Assembly: GCF_900634625.1 (NCBI RefSeq)
Contig: NC_041036.1
Location: forward strand, 15,991,025-16,055,024
DNA: 64,000 bases
DNA from: Parambassis ranga
Taxonomy: Eukaryota; Chordata; Actinopteri; Ambassidae
Direction of reading: 5' to 3'
Shown here in pieces: positions 20,210-33,300 of the stretch. Made by a program: the position numbers and the translations under genes. Below the pieces are notes generated by a model, which was given only the letters and a program-made list of their open reading frames with translations, was not told where the DNA came from and did not search any database. Every line of letters starts with the position of its first letter. The stretch's first letter is position 1.

Positions 20210-21136
20210 AGAGAGGATGGTAACAGGTGAATAGAGAGGGAAGAGGATGTGGAGAGTACATTAAAAGAAAAAAGACCTTTCCTTCACTGTTGCAGCGAGA
20301 GGGGAAAATTACTAAAAGTGTTCCCACAAATAATATAAGCCACCCAACAGGGATGGCAAAACAGGACAGTTAGCTTGCTTATAAAGTATGGATAGTTTGT
20401 GGGACTCTGGCTGTACACACTCCAGTGTTGTTAGGGAATTATACATGAGTTGCCTCTGTAGGCAAGATGCTTTGGCAATTTAAAAAAAAATCAATTTTCT
20501 AGCATTGCATTCAATAGCTCTTGGTCAACCTTCCCCTTTTGTCCTCCCTCCCTACTCACATGCACTATGCTCCAACTGTCTGCCTCTGTTAAAGATTGAG
20601 CTTTGTGAAATGGATTCTTCTATTCTCCAGGCAGCGAATTATAGCAGTCATCTGCCTCTAATTCCCCTTCCACTTTGGCGGCTGCACAGGCAGAGTGCTG
20701 GTTTTTCTTTGTGCTCCCTGCCTCCCTCTCGATCAAAATAATTATGGCATCATTTCATTTTTGTCTATATTCACCACCTTACTCTGCCTCCCTCCTATCC
20801 CTCTCTCGCTTTCTTCATTTTCCACAGTTATTTCGACTTACAGTATATGGCACAGTCGTTAATGGCTGGTGGGTCTAGAGACTCTTTTTCTCTGTCTGCC
20901 TCTTGGATTGAAGGTGTGTGTGCATGGAGGATATGGAGAGGAATGGAGTGGGATGGATTGGCTGTGTGCAGTATCTGTATACAGTCGTTTTCAGAAGGCC
21001 GCCTCTTATGGCGCATTGTATAGAAGTGTGTGTGTGTGTGTTTGTGTGTGTGTATACTGTATATAAGGTGGGAGACAGGGAGAGGAAAGGGTAAGGGTAT
21101 GAGGTCAGAAGAGAAGGGAAAAGGGAGGGTGAGGGG

Positions 21137-21246
21137 CTACAGTAGGTACTCCTTCTTGCCCTGGCTGGCGTCGTTCCCATTGAGGAAGGCCTCCTGCACC
21201 TCACCATGTTCATCCAACCCACTGGCCTCATGGGTAAGATAGGAAC
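21137..21246 (-). CDS. cadm4: cadm4 exon 9, cytoplasmic tail
   Basis: Encodes GSYLTHEASGLDEHGEVQ through KKEYLL and the stop TAG (21139-21137). The SYLTHEASG part is the conserved protein 4.1-binding region of CADM proteins. The last residues fit a class II PDZ ligand (hydrophobic at 0 and -2) but are not the usual EYFI/EFFI. Confidence 0.95.
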
Positions 21247-21252
21247 CTGTGT

Positions 21253-21297
<45 letters not shown>

Positions 21298-24278
21298 CAA
21301 GAGGGAGATTGTAGGGGCGAGGTTAGTTGGCAAAGCGTCATGATCATTGCAGCGCCATGCAGCATTATCAAACCAATCAGAGCAAATTTTATTGAGTACC
21401 ATACCTATAACAGATTAATTCATTAGTTCACTGATTGTTAGGTCAATACCAGGCAAGAATAGGCTCTCGTGTACGGTATGAGCCTATCGGCGGAAATTAG
21501 AGGTGGTGGATGAATGCATGAACAAAAGAGGAGAAGGTAATAGAAGGAGGGTTGTAGAAGATAATAGAGAATAAAGACAGGGAGGGAAGAGAGGTTGGCA
21601 GAAAGGGTGGAGGAAATGTTAGGTGCAAGAGAACAAAGGCATGTTTGCGTCACTCAAAAAAACCAACCCAACTCATTTTACCATCCCTCAGGTCCTGATT
21701 AATGATTCAATGTAGTGCAGGTTACAGAGAGCAAGAACCGCTTAAGTCATCTTCCTGCTGGATTGTCCCTTCTTGCAGGGGTGAGTGACACTCTCATTCT
21801 CCTTTCTGCAGAGGTTGACTGGCAGGCTGACAGTCACAACACACTAAAGACAAAGTCCTAATGGTCCTGTCTCAACACTGATTGGTTGTAATGGCCCTGT
21901 CACCGTGCTGATTGGCGGTCAAGCCATGCTGAATGTTGACTGACTGCTTGTCTCGCCATAGGTTTAGTCATCCTGGTTGCAGCCTGCAACACTGTTCCCA
22001 CATCATTTCTTGGCAGCTGGAGAGCATAGTTTAAAGCTGCCAATAGGGGGGCACTTAAAAAGATAGGGAACGCGAGGAGTCTGCTTTTAATAGATGAGCC
22101 TTGATACACTAACATATAGTCATAAAACACTGAGACCACACCTACATTTCCCACCCCACCCTCTCTCTTCCACAATCCTGGCCAAGGTCATTTATCATGG
22201 ACAGTGCTTGATGAGAGAGGAGCATCCTACCCTGCCTGCTTTCTGCTGACAATTTTACACCTTAGTTTAACTTATTATTTTCAAAGAATCTGGGTGTAAC
22301 TGGCCTTCAATGATTTTCTCACAGTGTGTTAAGCCAGTAAGTATAGAAATGAAAAAGGTGCCAGTGGAAAATGTGATAAAACGCTGTGATTTCTAACTGT
22401 CTCTCTGCTGCTTGTGAAAGAAACTTTCTGTGATAATTGCTTGGGCGATTGAGAGTGTGCCTGTGTGTGTTACCTTTCTGCCGAACCGAGCACCAGATGG
22501 CGACGATGAGGACACAGATGACGGTGAAAACCAGCAGGGCCAGGACGCCACCTATCACTGCATAGGGTACTGCACTGTGTGTCTCAACCACTGCACCAGG
22601 ATCTGAAAAAAAAAAGAAAAAGCAAGACAAATGTGTGTGTGGGGTATATAAAGGGAAATATGGAGACAAAGGAAGAGAGGAATGCAGGAAAAGAAGTGAA
22701 GACAATATAAGAAATGGATCAAAATTGAAAGCAGGAGAGAGACAATAGAGAGAGGGAGAGAAAAGCACATTAAACTGACGGTGTTGAAGACAGTACAGTG
22801 AACAAGACGAAGGGAAAAAGAAAAGTCGATATTTTCCACCAAACTTGCATTATCACCTTTCATCACCCTCCACCCTCTGCACAGAATGCCCGACAGTCAG
22901 AATGGGTGAGAAAAAGGTGGAGAAATGAGAAGAGTGAATAAAGAAATAAGTATGTCAGCCTCTACAAAAACCACTTCATCCGAGTGCCTGTCAAGAGCAC
23001 AATGCATTTTGAATGAGGGAAACTTTGTGTGTGTGTTTACACCCTGAGAACTGCAGCCCTCGGAAATGAAACCAAACGATTCACAACAAAATGTGTAAAG
23101 AAAGATAAAGAGATTGAAAAGAGAAAGTTAAATTCTATGACAATGACGATATGAAACCACTTTCCCTGTTTACCAACAGCAACATGCTGCATTGAAGACA
23201 AGGACTCAACAGGATCTGCAGGTCGGTGTTAGTCAGTGTGTCCACTGTGAGAATATTAATGCTGGCAATTTATCCATTGATAATTAACATAATAACAATT
23301 CTGATTAGGTCATTAATAGCAAAACCAAATTGATGAATTTGCATCAATTCCTTTTTCAATGTGAAGTTATACCTCTTTTTAAACAAAATAATTTTGGTTT
23401 ATAGGCTACTTAACCAGATTTATAAGCTAAACTTTATGTTTTATCTGTTTCATATACAACAGTAAATGTTGGCTGCCACTGAAAGCAGGTATGTGTGTGC
23501 AGGGATACAGAGGAAAACTTGATAAAGGTAGTGTGTGTCAATAAAAATGTGCTTCTGAACTTAAAATAAAAGCTTTCTGATTGTAGCTGAGAGCTGGTAA
23601 GGCCAAAAAGAAGACAAGGACACCATGTTATTGATGCAGCTGTTGGACCTTGATAGGGTGGAATTAAAACATGAATGATTAATACAGTGCTAATACTTAG
23701 ACATCAGGAGAGAAAGCGAGGCTGACAGAGGTGAAGGGAAATATGAAGAGGAAAAGAAGGAGAGCAAATTCTCGTGTCTCAGCACTGTGACAAATTACAT
23801 CACATTTCTCCTATGTACATAATCAATATTTGCATATGTGAGTGATTAAATAACATCTGCTGACACACCACACATGGGAAGCTGAAATATAATACAGAGC
23901 AGTGTGTCCAGGCTGCATTTCACATTAAAGAAGCAAGCGTTCTATACCTTTACCGCAGCAGCATGTTCAAAATCCTCTGCAGCCCAAAGCTCCACAGGAA
24001 ATGACTGACAGCTGTGTGTTGTTTCTCTGAGGAGACCCTCAGATGATACATCAACTAAACATTCACCAAACAGTTCAAGTCGCATTTTTTCTTAAGATCC
24101 TTTATGACATCTCCACACATACCCAGCAGGTGAATAATCTTTCTGCCACAGAGAGTGAAAGAGGCAGCAGAAGAGTAAGAGGGATGCTCCTGCTCCCATC
24201 GCTTCAGCTCTCCGTTTAACGAACAGAGAGAAACTGAAGATGTTGGGAAAAATGAAGTGAAAGCATGCATTTTGTGAG

Positions 24279-24365
<87 letters not shown>

Positions 24366-27300
24366 TGCTGAAGAGGGAAATGAAGGAGAATGTGTAGTCT
24401 TGCACACCTGTGCACTCACATTTAGTGTAGTGCTAAGCAACCCTTATACCTCCATAACACCGATTAGACGACCACCTGGATCCTTCTCTCTCTCTCTCTC
24501 TCTCTTTATATTTGTGTGTGCAGATAAATATGTTTGTGTAGCACAGAGCCCTCCAGAGGCCAATGTCAGTCAGCTAAAGGCTGGGTGTACTGCCAGTTCC
24601 TAAAACTCTTAACACAGATTCATTAACAGTACCCACCAAGCACCAAGAGACCCAGCCCAGACCACACACACACACACACACACACGCTCACAAATGCTGA
24701 CTGGGCAATGTGTGCGAGTGAGGGGTGGGGGTGGGGGGGCATCAAACAGCCAGTGATAAGAAAAGGGAGAGTGGGTGGTTGCACATGGTGCATACAGAAG
24801 CAGCACGTAAGCTCATGTGGATGCAGGGCAAAAGAAGGTTGCAGCAGAAAAGTGTGTGTGTGTGTGTGTGTGCAAAGGGAGGGACCTGAGGGCCATCAGA
24901 TGAGTAGGGGAACAGAAGACACCAAAGGAGAGCAGGAAAGGACAAGGAGAGAGATGGGGGGTAGGGGGGCTATGACCTGCAAGTAGTGGGTCACGTGACC
25001 TACTAGGGAGGAGGCGGAGGAAGCACAACCTCTTTGTATTATTATAGCTGTTGTATAATGTATGCAATTTATCATATACTTTAAAAGTGCAGGTACACAA
25101 GTGTACACGCTGACATTTTTATGATAATATAAATGAACAATAGTAAATACAAAAGTGTAATAGCTGCTGAAAACATGCAAAGGAATTTATGCTGAACTAA
25201 TTAAATGAACCCATTTCACACACATTAGATTATTAAGGGCGCCACTACAAAGCACGCTGTAATGAGCAACTTTAGGATGTGCATTTAAAAAATGAACATG
25301 ACAATATGGTTAATTAAAAACAAATGTAATTATAATGAATCTGAGGTACTGTTTAGGTTTCAGGCGAACACACGTGCGAGCCTCTCCTTGCAGGTCTTAG
25401 CCATGTATTGTTCCTCTTCCACGGAGGGCAGAAAACAAAAGGTGTGCGTGTGTGTTACCTCTCGGGTCCGGGGCGAAGCTGTGTGTTAGGAGGGTTGGGG
25501 TGGCAGGATGGAAGGTGGTGGGTTGGGTGGTAGTAGGAATGGGAGGGACCGTGGTAGTGAGGGACACATTATCTACAGACAGACAGGGAACGGGATGACA
25601 CACAAACATACACAAACACTATTATCTACAACATGCGGGGTTAACATATAAAATACAACACATGCTTATTTTATTGTTGAATTTTTAGATTGAAAAATGA
25701 TTTAAAGCACGCAGCACTCTTCTTCTTCTGACACGCTGTAAGGACACACACAGATGTTCTCACAACAGAGGGGGTTAAAGAAGATGCTTGCAATAAGAAA
25801 GCTATGCTTTAAAGCAGAGGCTAAAGAGAATTACACCTGGCAGACTGACATTCATCTACAAGGAAAACGGAATATATAGGAAGACATTCTCTATAATTGA
25901 CACATTTTCTATGGTACAATGGCAGGAGAGACAGAGACATTGTCTGTGACAGATGCATTCCCAATGGAACAGTGCCATGCAGGGACTGTCTCATTCAATG
26001 CCGAACAATAGCTTGGATCTTGACACATTCTTCAAATCAATAGCGAAGACACAATGGTAGGCAGAGGAGTAGAGGGAGACAAGTTCATATTGCTGTTAAA
26101 GACAAAAATAATGGCTGACAAAAACTAAACGAGTGATGGGTGAGAGACATGAATGTGTGTGTGTATCAGTGTGGGTTATATGGCAATTCATCAAACTATC
26201 TCAATAAAATGACAGCATGCAAGGTGGTCTATGTCTATGCACTCACACACTTAGCTTGTTTTAAAAAAAATACAAGCAAATGTAGGCCTGTACACACACA
26301 TATTGTACACACACACACACACACCCGGAGCGCACATGCAGCACGCGTGCACACGCTGCCCTTTCTGTTCAGGAGTAATTTATTGGTAAGTATTCCTCTG
26401 TCTCTTCTCTCCCTTTCTCCCACTGGCCCTGAGATCATCAATCTCTTTTTGCACTCTTCTTATGTCAGCACTATACCTCCTACCTCCTGCTCTTTTTCTT
26501 TCCTCAAGTCCAGCCTTGGTCTTTTTCTCACTGTTAAGAAATGTACATGATATGTAATTTATTTTTTGTGCACAGACAAAGAGAAAAAGAGAAACTCAGA
26601 GCGAGAGTAGAGATAAATTGGAACTGACAAAGGAATTACTTTAATATGCGCCTCCTGTACCAGTGCACATACATAAAAGCAGTGTAAGTGCATGTGTATG
26701 CTTAAGCCTGGGGGCAAAAGATTAATAGCCAGGGTCACTCAACTTATTATGTGGATGCTGATTAATTTCTCTTGACTCCTTATCACCTATCTATATATTT
26801 TTTCCTCACCATTTCAAACTCTTTCTTATCTTTTTCCCAGCATCTTTCACTTCTTCTTTCGTCCATCCCTCCACCTCTCCATCCTGCGGCTGCCTCAGCT
26901 GGCTCTCTGGTTTCATTCCTCTGTGGCTACGTTCCCTCACTGCCTCTCTTCAACTTAATTAAGGAGAATGCCATACAGCTGTCGTTCTCTCGGCCGTCAG
27001 CATCATTTTTTTTCACATCATATTGTTATTCATTAACACTATGTGGATGCCAATCAGGCACAGAGCCCATGTTATTTCGAGGGATGGATGAGGCGGCACT
27101 TGCGATAATGACGTTTTTCCCCGTATCTCGTTCTCACAGTAGTGTGCCTGAGGATACTGCTCCACCGTTTGGATGAGCCCTGTTATTCTTTTATGTTCAG
27201 CGTTCCTTATTAAAAGGGCCTTGCCCAAAGCGGTGCTTGTCTATCCAGTTGTCGATCTGTGTGAATGTCTATAAACATCGGTAGAAGGGCCGCCCTGATG

Positions 27301-30300
27301 AGGCCACGCAGGCCAACACTGATTGGCGGAAGAGTCATTCAAAATGTTCTCTGGTGCATTGTCATGTGTGCAGGGAAACAGCACTGAGAACACATTTTTA
27401 AACAAAATTGGCTCCACATTATCTTGGTCTGGCTTCGTCTGCCACTTGCCTGCAACCTTTTTATACTTTCATTCTGATTCTATGTTTTTTGAAAGTCTCC
27501 CTTCATTAAATTGAAGCCTGTGTTTTTCAATCCAATTATCCTGACGGCTCATTACAACAGTCGAGGAGGCACAGACTAATCCCCGGTCACCTAATATCCT
27601 TTTCTATTTCACCATATGTAGTCATTCTTTCATCTTTCTGTCACTTTCTTTTGCTTTCCATGAATTCTATAAAAAATATTAGTCTCTTCTCTCTGCTCAA
27701 ATCCTGCAACACAAACACCTACCCCACATGCATGTATGTCCATTACATATAAAACTCAGAATTCTTATCTTCCCATCTTTACCTTCTTTTCTCTCTCGCT
27801 CTCTTTCTCCTTCCATCCCCTGCACTCTCTCATGCAATTCAATTCTAATGGGTTTTATTGGCTTGGCGATTCATCTGAGTGCAGCAGCTCAGTTCAATTA
27901 CATAAGGGAGCCCTCTGGGCTTTCACCAGACAATCAGCAACACTCTCCTTCCAGTCACATGCACTCGCTCGCCTTGCACCTTTGCATATACACATAAAAA
28001 TCCAATTTCTGTTTAACAATGGTGGCACAGAGATGAAACAATACCAATAGAGGCCACAACCTTTTTGCATTTTGCAGATACTTGCTGTGTGTGTGCGCGC
28101 ATGTGTGCACCGTGTTTCATTCAAGACAATTTCTCACAATTACATAGTGACTTTCAGAAAGTTGCAGAAAGTTCATTTGCACTCAGAAAGAAATATATCA
28201 CTCTCTGAGTCTACACCCTACAGACACCTGTACATGCTGCCACAGACACACAACACAAAGTGTGACCTCAGCTTTCAGTGCATCATGCCTTTGCCAAGGC
28301 TCCCAGGAGAATTCTCCACCTTCTCACTCTTTGTTTTCCTTCACCAGCATTAAGCCCAGCTCCACTCGTAAAGTGGCAGAACCTAAAGCACCTGCAACAA
28401 ATTGGCAGCCTCTGAGTTTGTGCTCACTGTGCAGACCCTGATGGCAGATAATTCTTGCAGAGGGAAGGTTGACACGAAATGACAGAGAAAGACAAAGGAG
28501 TTTCTCTGCACCTGTAAATGCTTTCTTTTCTGCTGACTCATGCCCTACAACACATATCTTCCAGCGATCACTCTTTTCCAACCCCAGTGCACTCTGGGAT
28601 TCCCTGTGGGAATGCTAGGAGCCAACTAAACTGACATTCCGTTTATCTGACAGGCTGTGGTGCTGAATGTTAACCTGAGTTCGACCTCCTTCGTCCTTTT
28701 CTCTCCCTTTTCATCCCTCCCATATGCCCTCCCCTTCTCCCACTCTCCACCATATCCTGCCTCCATCCTCCCTCCATCCCTCCAACTCTACTCACCCCTT
28801 TACTTAGAAAGCAAGCCCTTCTTCGAGTTCTGAACCTCAGCTGAACCTACAACAGGGGGCAAACTGGTGGCAAGGTGAGAATCAGCAGCAGGGAGAAGAA
28901 GAGGAAGTGGGCAGGAGGCGCAAAAGAGGTGAGAACAGTGGATATTGAGGGTAGTGAGGTAGAAAAAGATGGAAAATAGCCTTGACTCATGGAAACATAG
29001 GAAGAGGAATAACAGTAGAATACAGAATTTTTAACACCACAGTATGGGAATAGAGAACTGTAAGAAGAAACAAGATATGCGTGATTTGAAAGACAATTAT
29101 GACACCTACTATATCAACGTGGGTGCTGCGTTGAAAAAAGAAAACACACTCTGGATAAGTGTGAGTTATGAGTCATCTTAACATATTCTACAGCATGGGA
29201 TCACATTCATTTTCAATATTGACTGAGGAAGCTCCTTTAAATATCAGAAGGATGTTATATTACCAATAACATAAGCAGAGATGTATAGCATGTTATCGTT
29301 ATACAGCTTTCACTGAGACATATATCCCTGGAAACGCTGTAGCCTGTGTTCAAGGGCTACATCCGAAACATCTCAGGAAAGAAATTAACACAGTGTTATC
29401 CAGATTATTAGTTGTGACATTCAGGAAAATCAAGAGTGACTTTCAGTCGTCTACAGATTAATATGATGGCTGCATCAACAACTCTGAGCTCTTTGAGATA
29501 AGGTTTGAAACAATCTGCCCACTGGGCGAGTCCATGTTTTTTTGAAGTACTGCGAATCACCACTGATAAAGCAACAGCAAGAGGATTTAAGAAGGTGATT
29601 GCTGGAAATCAGTGGTGCACCGCAGAGGAGATGAAGCCAGGCTTATGTTGGTTATGTCTATATCTAGTCTTTTATGGATTTTCGTCTGGGAGGTCTTTCT
29701 TAAAATATAAATGTTTATTTATTTATTTTTCCACAATAAAACTGGATGGTGTGATACATCACATTAATGGCCAGCATGAAGCAAGAGGATGAATTAAAGA
29801 AAAAAGATGATGAAATGTGAGAAAAGAAAATGAGAAAAAACACATGAAGATGACAGCTCAAATTTGGTGAAAGAGGGAGCTGAGGAGGAGGAGGGGAAAA
29901 AGACACATTTTTCTACAGAGGTGGCAACACACATCAAAGCTCGACATGCCTAACCTTCTAGGATAGAGAGAGAGCGAGCAAAAGAAATAAGTAGATAGGG
30001 AGAGAGAGCAGTGGGTGGAGATGTCACCTTTCATCTTGCCACTGTTGCCCCCCTTGATGCCTGTGGAAAGCTGCCATTATGTGTGTCATTTGAGGCTCGT
30101 ACAAGAGTGTGTATCTACATGTACATGTGTGACAGAGAAAGCGAGTCTGATAGATAGATAGATAGATGAGGGGGCGCTAACCAAAAGCAGCCTAAAACTG
30201 TTGCATAATATATCATGTCTCTTTTCCCTTCACTCTTCCCTCTGCTTCTGATCTCAAAATCAGGTGAAAGGATGCACTGACAGAAGCCACTAGAAGGAGG

Positions 30301-33300
30301 GAGGGTGTAGATCAAAAGGGCAAACCTGCTGAGTGACAGAAGTGTACTAGCAATTAGGCCTAACCACAAATGCACTGGAAGTGAAGCCGTAAGAGCGTAA
30401 TGACAAGCACGCTACACAGTTTAGCCTCGCCGCTATCCCATTAAAATCCTATTTTGTCGACTGCAGGTTTACTCAGCTGTTTCATGTGTGGATTAAACAA
30501 AATAAGCCTTCTTCAGATGTACTTCTGAAAGTTGGCCAATTTGTCAGAATCCCTGGAAATAGTGACACAAGATTTTCACAGGATGTTTCAAGCCCTCTCT
30601 GAGCCTGGCTGTGTGGTCCATCTGGGTCAGCTGCTATCACAATAACCGGATCTAGGTGCAACATCTCTAAAAAGCTGTCAATAATGGCTCCTTCTCCACA
30701 TATTTTGTTGTGCTCCGATACCACTGCACAAGCAACAATCAACAATTATTCAGCTGATTATAGAATGCAACAGATGTTGAGCTGCAGTTTTGTTGCCTAA
30801 GGTTTTCATGTAAGATTCATAGCTCCAACCAATTCATCATCAAATTAATACACCAGATAATACCATACATTTTGTCCAGCGCATCAGCTTGTATTGTGAA
30901 ATTGTTAAACCATCTTGTATCTTTATTTTCTGTACTTGAACTTTTTCTGAATACATTGATGATAGGTATTGGAGAAGATAATTTGCTTTTTACTGGTACT
31001 CTGTCTTCTTCTTCATCAATATCATTGTGCAATCAATTGCACAGGAGGTGAGGCAAAGGTTTCCTGCTGTGTCTGAATCAGGAAAACAAATACAGTTGAA
31101 AGACAGATGAGACAAGCATCAAGATTTAATGAGTCTGTTGCTTAGTGCTAGAATAGCCAGACTCCAAAAGATAGTTGAAAAATAAAAAACACAAAGGAAT
31201 CAACAAAATCTAAAACATTTCTCAAAAAATACATAAGAACAAGCAAAGTAACAAAGGATCCATTCAACAGACAATTATTCAAGACAGTTAACAAGACTGG
31301 GAATGAAAGAATGGAAAAAATACTCTTTGGAGAAACCTTTGTGGAAGAAAAATTGCAGAAAATAAGCCGTTACTGAGGGTTGCTCACCATAGACCAACAA
31401 GGTGTAATGATCGGCAGCACGTCCGTAGTTGTTCTGTGCCTGGCACAAGTATGTCCCGTTGTGTGATTGGCTGAGACGGGAAATCTGAAGAGTGGGCCCA
31501 GAAATCTCTGCCCTCTCAGGTAAGGTGTCATTAATCTTGGACCATTGAATGTTTCTTGGCCTGGAGGGAAAAGGACAGAAAAAGACACAAGTTTTAATGT
31601 GTTTTTTTCTGCCTCTGGTCACTGGCTGACTGATCAATAACAAAATAATCAAATGACCTCTAGTGTGTGGCATTTAAAGTGTAGATTTAAATGTATTTCA
31701 CTTGTAAGACAGCGACAAAAGCAAAGACAACTGTGGGTGCTATAACGAGAGATGATGAAAGAGGGTGAAGAAGCCCACAGGGTGAGGTTGACATGTGATG
31801 AAAGCATAAAAGGAGCTTGGAGAAGAAGCCAACGGCAGCAGAGAGCCGCATCCCGACAATAATGAGGAGATGGATGGTCAGAGGGCAGCGATGGTGTGAA
31901 AAAGTTGGCAGGAGGGAGAGGGCAGATGAGAGAAGCTGGGTGTCAGACGTACAGAGCAGAGAAAAGTAAACAAAAGCATGAAGAAAGACATGGATAGAAA
32001 GGATATGTTACCTCTTAGGTAGGGAGCAAGCTTTCAGAAGAAGAGATGTTGTGGTGCAAGATGAAGGGAAGGAGCAGGCAGGCAAAATGAATTGGTCATG
32101 AAAGATGGGCAAGCAGAGCAGACAGGAGGTGCAAGGATTACAGAGACACCCTGGCGAACAAATCAGTGTGTGTGTGTGTGAATATATGTGTGTGTTTGGC
32201 TGAGTGTCATGGCTCATGCCACCCTGGCCAGATTACAATCCTGACTCATCTGGGTTCTAATCCCTCAGGAAGTCTAATTAAACCTCTTTTTTGGTTAGTC
32301 ACACACATACACACTCTGTCAGTCCTCCCACACACAAACTAAATGTGCACAAACAAAACTGCCCCTATGTTCCTAACACACATAACACCCTTTACGGAGT
32401 AACGCCTTGTAAAGTTAACACACAACTAAGCAGGCAATCAAGCAAAATTGCAAGACATTGTCTCATCTCCCTTTCTAATAACAGACAGACAATGAGTGTA
32501 CCCCCTTTCCAAAAGGAAGTGGCATATAATTGGTCATTAATGCTTAACAGGCAGTTAACAGGGCCAGGGAGCAAAGCATGAGGGTGACAAGGGTACTGTA
32601 ATGTGTGTGTGTGAGTGTTTGTGTGCAGTCCAGCGTGAGATGAGGGTCAGGGTGCAGAGCTGCCTGCAGTCCCATCCCTCACTGTCACACACACCCACAG
32701 TGTCCCCAACCAGCCGTTACAAAGCTTTAGCGGGGCTATAGCCAATACGTTTCTCAGCCAGTCCTCACTGTGGGATTTCACTAAAGTCATCACACACGCA
32801 CAAACACACATGCACGCACTTTGGCTGCATGAAGCTTTACTGAGGAGCTTTAGTGGACCCATTGCCCACAGACAGACGGACCATCTAGGGGAGGGTTTAA
32901 GAGCTTAGGACCCAATACCCTTCTGGAAAGTACACAAAGGGGTACGAACACTCTGAGAAAAAAAGCTTTGTTTCAAAGCTGGCTCTTAAAATTGTTGACT
33001 GTTGATTGTGTTAGTAGCTCTACCCTCATATACACAGTCACCTACAAACTTATAAAATGTTCTCATTTCCTCCATCCTTTTATGTGCTTCAGTAAACTCT
33101 TTAGCCACAGTTATAAGCTCTTCTTCTTAGCACATCCAATAAAATATGGATCAGGTGGATTTTATCCATCCATCAAATATGAAATGTCAGGCGAAACCAC
33201 ACTCTTCTGTTTTTGAAGTTCCAGACATGTCTAGATTGATGGCTTTGATGATCAATTTTAGCAATTTAATATGTAATAGACAAACCTGGTTTATCTTCAA

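Larger units (their letters stand above)
16520..21136. other. Region between the convergent GPCR and cadm4 genes
   Basis: Contains the 3' flank of the GPCR gene, a SINE (18022-18252), a complex non-repetitive block at 18640-18990 that may be conserved non-coding DNA, AT-rich trinucleotide-like sequence near 19540-19620, a GA microsatellite near 20188-20209, and the presumed 3' UTR of cadm4 on its right side. AATAAA motifs on the minus strand near 19659-19676 could end a cadm4 transcript of roughly 1.4 kb 3' UTR. No protein-coding exon was recognised. Confidence 0.4.

Noticed and set aside
24055..24440. Overlapping open frames giving poly-Ile/Tyr
   Set aside because: Direct translation of the TA microsatellite.
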